Shown here piece by piece: positions 50,276-58,448 of a stretch of 64,000 nt of DNA. A program made the position numbers and the translations under genes. Position 1 is the first letter of the stretch, and every line of letters starts with the position of its first letter. The notes below the pieces were generated by a model that saw only the letters and a program-made list of their open reading frames with translations, ran no database searches and was not told the DNA's origin. This DNA comes from Dolomedes plantarius. Lineage: Eukaryota > Arthropoda > Arachnida > Araneae > Dolomedidae. The stretch lies in NCBI GenBank assembly GCA_907164885.2, contig OU015493.1, positions 120,452,193 through 120,516,192 on the forward strand, read 5' to 3'.

Positions 50276-51498
50276 CACTATCTACCAATAAGTACTTGGA
50301 CACCCATGCAAATGACGATATCTGCGGTCCTGATATACGTCACACCATCCACCGTTAAGTATCGTGTAGGAAACAACATTGGCATTAGTCGCATGAACGA
50401 TGCCACGAAGTTCAGAGTTATCTATTTCGAGAAAGGTGTAATAGTCGGGAAATGTGTAATCGTCATAGAAATGACCTATCCTTAAGGGACATATCTAGCG
50501 AGCTGAATTACCCAAAATCGACAGTGGCCTATGTGATTCAGAAGTAAGGTGAACAGTGGTTGTCGGAATGTGCCCCGAGTCGGCAGACCCACGAAACTGG
50601 GAGATACATGCCGACGGGTGCTGTCCAGAGAAATTTGGAAAAGCCGCACCCAACTGATGGCTCAAATTCTCCAGGAGTTTCAACAGGCATCCGGGAGTAT
50701 TGTTTCGATGAATACCATCCGTAAGGAAGCACATCTGCTTGGTTTTCATGGTTGTGCTACCACCCATAAGCCTTTGATCACAAAGTCCAACCGCGCTGCT
50801 CGGTTAATGTGGTGCAAAGCACGTCGAAAGCTCACCGTAGATTAATGGAAACGGGTTATCTGGATCGACGAATCACCGTTCACTCTCTACCGTTCGGATG
50901 GCAGGGTCTGGGTCTGGCGTCTGCCTCGAGAACGCCTCCTGCCAGAATGCATTGTGCCCACAATAAAGTTCGGCAGAGCTGGAATTATGGTCTGGGGGTG
51001 TTTCTCCTGGTATGGACCCATATTCGTCCCAATTCATGGTAATCTCAACGCCAACGCCTTCTGCACTATTTTGTATGACAGTGGGCTTCCTACGTTGTGG
51101 CAGTTTTACGGGTTGGACCCATGTTACTTCCAGGACGACAATGCCAGCAGTCATGTTGCGAGGTCCACCACGGATTGGTATGGTCACAATGGGGTTAAAC
51201 GAATGGACTCGCCTGCCCAGAGCCCAGACCTGAACCCTATCGAGAACCTCTAGGACGAGTTGGATCGCCGAATTAAAGGGGTGCAACAACCGTCCAAAAT
51301 CGATGAAGAAACTTACATGTCTTCTCCTAGCCGAGTGGAAGAAAATACCACTAGCCGTCATACAAGGACTTGTGGAAAGCATGTCCCGGAGGGTTGAGAC
51401 TGTGAATGCCTCTTCTGGAGGCTCTACCAACTATTGAATATAAATATTTTTTTTTTCCTTTTTGTCACAGGTGTCCAAATACTCATTGGTAAATAGTG
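50276..51498 (+). mobile_element. Tc1-F element
   Basis: A 1223 bp element with ends CACTATCTACCAATAAGTA and, at the right, the reverse complement of CACTATTTACCAATGAGTA; the match extends over about 29 bp. A TA precedes the left end; at the right the TA lies 2 bp beyond the repeat (GTGTGTA). Plus-strand transposase. Confidence 0.9.
50393..51437 (+). pseudogene. Tc1-F transposase, several stops and frameshifts
   Basis: Reading starts near the ATG at 50393. The first helix-turn-helix (LRDISSELNYPKSTVAYVIQ) is in another frame from the main frame, which opens at 50549 with RVGRPTKLGDTCRRVLSREI. The main frame has in-frame stops TAA at 50843-50845 and TAG at 51251-51253. Catalytic motifs are WIDESPFTLY, GIMVWGCFSW, QDDNASSHVARS and SPDLNPIENL, with 34 residues between second Asp and Glu (DD34E). 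A further frameshift near 51310 separates the C-terminal SMSRRVETVNASSGGSTNY and TGA at 51435-51437. All three acids are present, but the gene is broken at four or more places. Confidence 0.87.
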
Positions 51499-51713
51499 TG
51501 TATACACACATATGTTGGTGTGTGTGATTGGGTTGGAAATCACACGTTCACTTAAAAACTCCTTTATTAAAAAACGGTGATAGGATGCAATATATGTACA
51601 GATGAAAATTGTAGTAAAAGCTAGATAGTCCGTGTCACGTCAGACACCAATCTAGAGGTACTGTGCCATTTTTCATTCAAAATGAGTATTTTAAATAACT
51701 TGAAGAAATATGA
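51499..51713. other. Short spacer, no 5' LTR found
   Basis: This lies between Tc1-F and the Gag frame. I compared it by eye with the 3' LTR at 54052-54377 and see no match, so the 5' LTR and the start of gag are missing. Confidence 0.5.
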
Positions 51714-52545
51714 TTTAAAACTTATTATGATTTAAAAATTTTCATACAGGATTTAGAAGAACTTTTTGATCTTAATGGCATCACAAATGATGTCCACAAA
51801 ATTGTCTTTGCGAAAAAATGTTTAGTTGGTTCCGCAAAAACATTTATTAATTCTCTTCATGGTATAACCACTTGGAATTCGCTCAAAGAAAACTTACTAG
51901 AAGAATTTTCCTCCAAATTAAATAGCGCCGATCTTCACACGATGTTGCTGCAAAGACGGTTACAACCTAATGAATCCTTACACGACTACTTCATAGCTAT
52001 GCGAGAAATCGGTTCACGAGGTCAAATTGACATTTCTTCAATTTTTGATTATGTTATCAACGGTATTCCCGATTCTACATCTAATAAAATTTTGTTATAT
52101 GGTGCTAAATCTGTTTCAGAATTCAAAGAAAAATTGACAGTTTATCAGAAATTTCTTTCAACGTCCAAATTAAGTAAACCTTCTAAGGATATTAAATTCA
52201 CATATGATAATCGTCAACGAAATTACACCTTCGACAGAAAACTCTCTAATAATTCTCCAAAACCCCCCGCTTCCTATAATTGCGGTTCCAAGGGCCACAA
52301 AAGCTCCAGTTGCCAGCATACGACTCCAAAATGGTTTACGTGCAATTCTTTTGGACATTTATCCTCAACTTGCTCGCAGCGCGTTGGACAGACAATTCCA
52401 GAAAATTCTTCGGACACTACTCCACCTAATGACGCCTTACATGTTCCTACACCAACCAATTATAGGTGTTATCCAATAATGATAAACAATGTTGATCTTC
52501 ATGAGCTTCACGATTCAGGTAGCGAATCTACAATGATTACTGACA
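51714..52545 (+). pseudogene. Ty3/gypsy-like Gag with protease start
   Basis: An uninterrupted frame gives the C-terminal half of a retrotransposon Gag. Recognisable are LEEFSSKLNSADLHTMLLQR and LHDYFIAMREIGSRG (capsid-like RNA-packaging region), then two zinc-knuckle positions (52272-52313 and 52332-52373), then DSGS (from 52512), the active-site triad of a retroviral-type aspartic protease. Both knuckles have lost their first Cys: SYNCGSKGHKSSSC and WFTCNSFGHLSSTC. There is no initiator Met, and the N-terminal part and 5' LTR are absent. The frame does not go on to the rest of the protease or to reverse transcriptase; about ten residues after DSGS it enters myosin-like coiled coil without a stop. 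Confidence 0.85.
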
Positions 52546-53449
52546 CACCCCACCAACTCAAAAAATTGCAGAGTGAGTTGAAAGATTTTCAGCGAGAAGT
52601 GGAAGAATTTCGGTTAGTTAAAAATGAATTGAATGCTCAAGCGAAAGAAGCTAAAAAGAAACATAAAGCTTTGGAATCTGAACTGATTCACTTAAAAGAA
52701 GATTTAGCAATGTCTAAAATGCAGAAAAGAAACTTAAATGAGGAGTTAGAAGATTTGAGGAATAAACTTATTGATTATATGGATTCAATAGCTACACAAC
52801 AAGCTTTGCAAACTAAAATGGAGGAAGAACTCAATATTTTAAAGAGAAGCTTGGAAGATGTAACTGCTGCACACCAAATCGTAATTTGAAGCAGAAACAT
52901 ACAATTGCCACTGAAAAATTCAATGAACAGTTAGATTCAGTGCAAAAAGCTAAAATTGCTTTAGAGGAGACTAAGCACAATCTTGAACGTGAACGTGAAA
53001 GTTTACAAGAGCAAGTATTTGAAGAAGTAGAAGCAAGGAAAAACTTAGAGAAAAAGTTAGCTATTGCCAAAATCCAGATTGCAGAATATAAAAAGAGAGC
53101 TGAAGAGGAAGCAGATGCTTCTGCTTTGTTAAAAGAACAAAAGAAGACGATGTCGAAAGATATTGATATACTGCACCACAAATTGGATGATATGCAAATG
53201 GTTCATGAGAAACTGAATAAATCGTAGAAAAAATTACAATCAAAGTTTGAAGATCTTAACAACGAATTAGACAACCAAATTGAAGAACTTGAAGACGACT
53301 TACAGTTAACTGACGATTCCAAATTATGTTTAGAAGTGAATATGCAAGAACTAAAGACTCAATTTGAAAAAGACTTGCCAGCTCGAGATGAACAAAGTGA
53401 CGAAAAACGACTAGCTTTGATAAAGCAGGTTTCTGACCTAGAAGATGAG
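52546..53449 (+). pseudogene. Captured non-muscle myosin II heavy-chain coiled coil (intronless, rearranged)
   Basis: The protein is heptad-rich and reads as myosin II tail: KALESELIHLKEDLAMSK, LEDTLDS-like LIDYMDSIATQQALQTKMEE, RESLQEQVFEEVEARKNLEK, DIDILHHKLDDMQ, LEELEDDL-like [20 protein letters not shown], then [20 protein letters not shown]. Against the usual order of a myosin II tail I recognise four blocks: the first (52554 to about 52735) belongs downstream of the other three, which are in order but with gaps between them. Nothing like an intron is present. One frameshift (about 52875-52890) and one TAG (53225-53227, probably from AAG) break an otherwise continuous frame. It enters in frame from Gag and leaves in frame into integrase. 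The motor domain is absent. Paramyosin is a less likely alternative, since the phrases fit non-muscle or smooth-type myosin II better. Confidence 0.85.
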
Positions 53450-53755
53450 TTTATCAACATGACATTTCAAGCCACAAATCACCTTCGCAACGATGCCAAG
53501 AACATTTTGAAATTACAAGAGTTAAAAAAGAAGCAGTATAACAAACGTCGAAAACAAGCAACTACCTATCACGTAGCAATTCAACGTACCCAATTTGGGT
53601 CTGGGCTCAAATTGCGGCCCAAATTCTTTGGTCCTTACGAAATCATAACAGTTCGACCACATGACCAATATGACGTCCGAAAAGTTGGTCTGCACGATGG
53701 TCCCAACTTGACATCTACAGTTGCTGATCAACTCAAAAGTTGGCCAAACACCTAG
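53450..53755 (+). pseudogene. Ty3/gypsy-like integrase C-terminus
   Basis: The frame continues from myosin without interruption and reads [20 protein letters not shown] followed by [20 protein letters not shown] and [18 protein letters not shown], ending at TAG 53753-53755. The basic run followed by a 'K..PK..GPYE(V/I)' phrase is the C-terminal domain of gypsy-group integrases. The zinc-binding domain and DDE core that should precede it are missing, along with reverse transcriptase and RNase H. In the parent element this would be the end of pol. Confidence 0.85.
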
Positions 53756-54051
53756 TGACTATACCTCCAGCTCCTTTAAGATGACGACTTGGACTTGAAC
53801 AGTGGACATTCTATCATGATCCTGAACTATTGTTAATGACTTTCTTTTTTTTCTTTTCTTTTTTCTTTGTTTTGTATAATGTTTCAGTGACGGCAAAGAC
53901 TATGGCACCTATGACGAACAATTGCTATGCAACGACGATGATGTAGCTTTAAGACGACCATGCCATGTTTTTGTTTTGTTTGTTTTCTCCCCTTTCTTGT
54001 TTTTTTTTTTTAGGTTTGGTTCCTTTGATTTTCTTTGGCGACAGGAGGACC
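53756..54051 (+). other. 3' untranslated region and probable polypurine tract of the retroelement
   Basis: Between the integrase stop and the LTR lie T-rich tracts and, immediately before the proposed LTR, a purine-rich ACAGGAGGAC, which would serve as the plus-strand primer. Confidence 0.55.
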
Positions 54052-54374
54052 TGTCGAGCCAGGATGCCCGAGTGTGATATTGGACGAGAGCTGTGGCAAC
54101 AGTATCCACAGCATGCGAGCCGAATCAGAGACGTTCCCGCCGAACGAAGATCCCCGCCATTCTACTGGGAACGCAAGACTAGACAGAGAGGAAAAAGCCG
54201 CTGCGAGAGTAAGACGTTAAGAGATAACGTGGTAGCAAACGGCTACCGTAAAGACGTAAAATGATGTTCTTTAAATGTTAATTGTAACTGTTGTTGACCT
54301 GTGACTCGTCGATAATAAATTAATGTTAGTGTAAACAGGTGTGTTCCATATTCAACGAAGGACAACATTATTTT

Positions 54375-54377
<3 letters not shown>
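54052..54377 (+). repeat. Probable 3' LTR of the Gag-myosin element
   Basis: It begins TGTCGAGCC right after a purine-rich tract and ends ACATTATTTTACA before a (TA)n array, about 326 bp, with TG...CA ends and an AATAAA at about 54314 in the expected late position. No second copy exists in the window, so the LTR limits are inferred from these features alone. Confidence 0.6.

Positions 54378-54431
<54 letters not shown>
54378..54431. repeat. (TA)n microsatellite
   Basis: A TA array of about 26 units between the proposed LTR end and the left end of Tc1-A copy 2. Confidence 0.95.
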
Positions 54432-54434
<3 letters not shown>

Positions 54435-55842
54435 TCATGGACAAAAATATTATCGCACAAAGAAGGAGTCGTCAAAATGAAACGAAATTTTACATACGTA
54501 ATGACTACTTTGATATAAGTAAATGATAAGAAAATCAAAGAAAAAGGATAATTTATTTCAGAGTAAAAGGCAAAAGAACGGAGGAGTTAATACTCCGTTG
54601 GACCCCCTCTAGCGCGAATGCACGATGCGATACGATCGGGCATTGAGTCAGACAACTTCTGTATGATGTCTTGAGACATTTCGTTCCATATTTGCTGTAA
54701 CCTTGCCTCTAGTTCGTTCAAACTCGTGGGATGCCCAACTCGTCGTCCCAAATGATCCCAGATATGCTCGATTGGAGACAAATCTTGGGATCGGGCAGGC
54801 CAAGGAAGGGTAGTAACAGTGCGGAGACAATCTTGTGACACCCTTGCCATATGAGGCCGAGCATTGTCTTGTTGAAAAATGGCTCCTGGGAGCCGTTGCA
54901 TGAGTGGCAACACATGTGGTTGCATGATTTCATGAACATACCGCTGGGCTGTCATGGTGCCACGGAACAATACTAGGGGTGACCGTGTATTGTAGGCAAT
55001 GGCACCCCATACCATCACACCAGCTGTGGGAGCGATGCGTCGCTGTACAGCAAAGGCAGGATTGAAGCGTTCACCACGGGCTCTCCACACACGAACCCGA
55101 TTGTCATCACTGCCGAGATTGAATCTGGATTCGTCGCTAAAGACGACCTGGTTCCATTCCGCTGCAGTCCAGTTTCCTCATGCGCGGCAAAACTCCAAAC
55201 GGAGGCGTCGATGGGTGGGCGTCAAGGGCAGCACACGTAATGGGCGCCGCGATACCAACTGTCCTTCAGCTAGGCGCCTTCGTATGGTTCGAGAAGACAC
55301 AGAGGCCCCTAGTGAAGGTGCTACCTGTGCCTGGATGGCGGCCGATGAAGCAGTTGGCTGTACGCGTGCATTTCTTACGATGTGGCGGTCTTCTCGACGA
55401 CTGGTCTGTCGAGGGCGTCCTGAGCCTGGTCTTCGTGTACATGACATCTCTCGGGTCCACTGGTCCCAACACCTCCTCACAACACAATCAGAGTGGCCTA
55501 ATTGACGAGCTACTCGCCTAGCTGACCACCCAGCTTCCATCATCCCGACGATTCTCCCCCTCCCAAACTGCGACAACTGCTTATATTGTCTTCGAACACG
55601 GCGTAATGGCATGTCTATCTCAGCTCTTCCTTTGTAAATGATTCAGCACACTCAAACAAGCTTTGGTTACCTGTTTATATTCACAGAGTACGATGTTCAA
55701 CGCCCTCTACCGGCTATACGTAATGCGCAATCACGCTGCATTTCTAATCATTTGCATATCTCCCCGACATGTACCTTCATTGCAAGTTTCGTTACGATCC
55801 CGCAATTATTTCTTGGTGCGCTAATTTTTTTGTCCATGAGTG
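54432..55842 (-). mobile_element. Tc1-A element, copy 2
   Basis: A 1411 bp TA-flanked element, near-identical to 8508-9921 and in the same orientation. The right repeat is intact (ends TTTTGTCCATGAGTG); the left repeat has changes (CACTCATGGACAAAAATATT, then ATCGCACAAAGAAG). (TA)n abuts both ends. Confidence 0.94.
54587..55612 (-). pseudogene. Tc1-A transposase, full length with one nonsense codon
   Basis: The start at 55612 gives MPLRRVRRQYKQLSQFGRGR. Two helix-turn-helix regions and a GSGRPRQTSRREDR linker follow. The frame stops at a TGA at about 55180-55178, where copy 1 has CGA (LEFCRARGNW), again a CpG-type change. Beyond it the catalytic part is open to 54587: SDESRF, GVMVWGAI, QQDNARPHMARV and SQDLSPIEHIWD, with Pro of the SPDL motif changed to Gln. 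The second-Asp-to-Glu spacing is 32, as in copy 1. It differs from copy 1 in having an intact N-terminus. Confidence 0.92.
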
Positions 55843-55961
<119 letters not shown>

Positions 55962-55977
55962 CATTTTTTCCATAATG

Positions 55978-56610
55978 GTAATGTAAAATGAAATAATCCG
56001 TTATTTCGACGATAGCATTATCGTCGAAATTCAAAGGCAACTCAAATCCCTTGAAAGTAAAAACGTCTCTGTTTTCTTTGCTTTTGTTCGTGGGCATACT
56101 GGTATCTTTGGTAACGAGCGAGCCGACTTCCTTGCCATGTCCGCTACAAGGCGTGAAATTGACATTAGTGTCAATATTCCCAAATCTTTTTTTAAGAAGG
56201 TCATGTTTGAGAGTATGGTGGAGTCATGGAACCAAGAATACGTCAGCTCAAATAATGGTAGTTTAACCAAGAAATTTTTCCCGTCCAATAGAATGAGACT
56301 CTCTTGCCATCACTTCTTTGCTAACTACAAATTGACTCAGTTCCTCACAGGACATGGAAATTTTAAGAGCTATTTGAGTAGATTCAAATTGTGTTCGGCG
56401 ATCCCCTGTGATTGCAGCGTTGGTGGCGAGGAAAATGCTGAACATGTTCTGTTTTTGTGTTCGAAGTACCGCAGGGAGAGAAATATTTTTAAATTGGCTC
56501 TTAAGGACTTAAATATTGACTGGCCTCCCAATTTCTCTCTGCTCGTTTCTGGGAAGTGTGCTTTCGGCTTATTTTGTAAATTTATTGTAAATATTTGTAA
56601 TTCTTCTTAG
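55978..56610 (+). pseudogene. LINE ORF2 C-terminal fragment with RNase H motif
   Basis: The frame is open from the truncation point to TAG at 56608-56610. It contains FAFVRGHTGIFGNERADFLA, the final H-x-G-x-x-G-N-E-x-A-D motif of RNase H from I/R1/Jockey-like LINEs, and then the usual C-terminal region with a Cys/His cluster (PCDCSVGGEENAEHVLFLCS). The endonuclease, reverse transcriptase and the first RNase H motifs are missing. No stop or frameshift interrupts this piece, which suggests a fairly recent insertion. The clade cannot be fixed from this part alone. Confidence 0.85.
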
Positions 56611-56765
56611 TTTCTTTTATTTGTTTTTTTTTGTCTGTTTCTTATGTTTTCTTAGTGTTTTATACTTACCTCTGTAAGTCCCGTGTGATACTTTGTGGTA
56701 CACGGGAATTTTATGTGTATTTTTTTAATAAATAAAAAAATAATAATAATAATAATAATAATAAT
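55978..56765 (+). mobile_element. Non-LTR retrotransposon (LINE), 5'-truncated 3' end
   Basis: The last part of a LINE: RNase H domain end and C-terminal region, a short 3' UTR, and an (AAT)n tail (about 56738-56764). The 5' truncation falls right after the TA array, as expected for target-primed reverse transcription with incomplete synthesis. No target duplication was identified. Confidence 0.85.
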
Positions 56766-57585
56766 CCGTTACTGAACACTAGATCCCACACTACGGGGAT
56801 TTCTTATACAAAATCTCAAAACTAGAAGACATAAATAGAAAAAAGTTTTATAAAATAAAATAAAATTTAACTTCAATTAACCTGTACTAAGAGGAACCTG
56901 TGGGACTCCTCACACCAACCTCACAGGTTGGTGGGAATAATCGGGTTTACAGTGAAATACGGAACCAATTTCACAAATTTGCAGTTTACACTTTCATATG
57001 TATGCATTAACCATTAGGATAAAGCTAACATTCAGCCAGTTAATTTTTATATTTTAACCTTAATCCTTCACCTACAGATTTTCAATTCAATATTCGAAGA
57101 TAAAAAGCTCTAACTGACTCTGCAAAACAAAAAATGCCTCGAACATTCCAGGTATTTTAAAATTACATACACAATAATGGACTCTTTATTAAGTCTCTGC
57201 CATGTGCTGATATGATTTTCTTTTAAATTTATATTTAATTTGTTTTAGATTACATTTCATATCCATTCCAAAAAAAATTTCGAAATTTCTTACTGCTTAA
57301 CTTGGCTACAAATTACGGTTGAACGGCAAGAGATGTTTTTCACATTTTTACATTTGAATATAAAAGTATATCACACTGACAATGATTATTTTTGTCATCT
57401 GTTTAAAGATAGATAACTCTCCTATATATGCAACGGGCGGGGGGTATAAAAGCAATAAAGTGAAGAGTTTCCCAAATAAAAAACTTTTTATGTCTATATT
57501 AAAACTTACTCTGCGACGCTATGTCTAACTTTTGTTGGACAGGTAGTTTTATAACAATTCTTTGGGGTTTAAAATCGAAAGATCT
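56766..57585. other. No gene recognised
   Basis: AT-rich; a small inverted repeat (CTGTGGGACTCC ... ACCTCACAGGTTGG region) lies at about 56890-56935. No coding motif. Confidence 0.5.
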
Positions 57586-57668
57586 ACCGTATGTTTGGTC
57601 CATAAGACACACCTTTTTACATAAAAAATTGACTCAAAATTGGGGTGCGTCTTATGGTCCAAAGGTAA
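57586..57668. repeat. Mini fold-back element
   Basis: Arms TTTGGTCCATAAGACACACC (57594-57613) and its near reverse complement (about 57642-57664) flank a 28-nt AT-rich loop. The GGTCCATAAGAC(A/G)CACC terminal pattern looks like the end of a DNA transposon, leaving only the two termini. Confidence 0.7.
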
Positions 57669-57733
57669 CATTGAAATAAAATGAACATTTTATTATTATA
57701 TATTAAATGCATTTATTATATATATTATGTGTA

Positions 57734-58448
57734 TGTTGGACTATGTCCGAATGCGTAAAATTCGTAGATGAAGAATAATAAAAATAAGTTCTCCTACCTT
57801 TGGTTTGTAGTCAAAGGTTCTTGGTAGAGGGATCTCTTGTAATACTGAATTCACGCGTATGAAAAATAACTCATCTTGTGGACGTAAGAAAAAACTTTAT
57901 TAAACAAAAAAAGTAATATTAGTGACAACTAAGTAAACAGATAAAAGCATTCGATGAATGCAGGCTAGTCGCGTACAGAGAAATGCTTACTCCACACCAA
58001 CAGCGACAGCAATGAAAGACAGACACATTTTGCTACCTGTCTCTGTGGCTGTTACAAAAGCCTTCACACCGCTAGGAGACGGGGAGAAGAGACAATTTAT
58101 TTGCGCATGCGCATAATCTTTTCATTCTGTTTTGATAGACTGTCGAGCATGGCGGCAAAGACAAAAGTTGAACTTTTTCCAAAACTGGAAACCGCAGAGA
58201 CCAGAGACGGAGACGAACCGGGGGAATGAAAATTTGTTTGTAATACGCATGCGCAACAACGAAGATACATGATTTTCATCTCCGTCGCCGTTGGTGTGGA
58301 GTAAGCAAAAGAGTGGTAAGCACTCGCTGACGGTTTCTAAGAGAAAAAAAGTTTTTTTGTGGGGGTTCATTCATTGTTGCGCAGTAGCGCTACTTGGTGT
58401 GTTTGAAGTTTCTGAGCAAAAAACTGTTTTTCTTGTCCTTTCCCAACA
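57734..58448 (-). repeat. Ty1/copia 3' LTR
   Basis: On the minus strand the LTR runs from TGTTGGGAAAGG (right after a polypurine tract AAAAGGGGGAAATA) to AGTCCAACA, giving TGTTGG...CCAACA ends and a length of 715 bp. An AATAAA signal is at 57902-57897. Two GCGCATGCGC-type palindromes lie at 58102-58113 and 58245-58255, and a 17-bp exact inverted repeat joins 57985-58001 with 58290-58306. The 5' LTR is not in the window. Confidence 0.8.

Noticed and set aside
51499..51713. 5' LTR of the Gag-myosin element
   Set aside because: No similarity by eye to 54052-54377 and no TG...CA structure next to a primer site.
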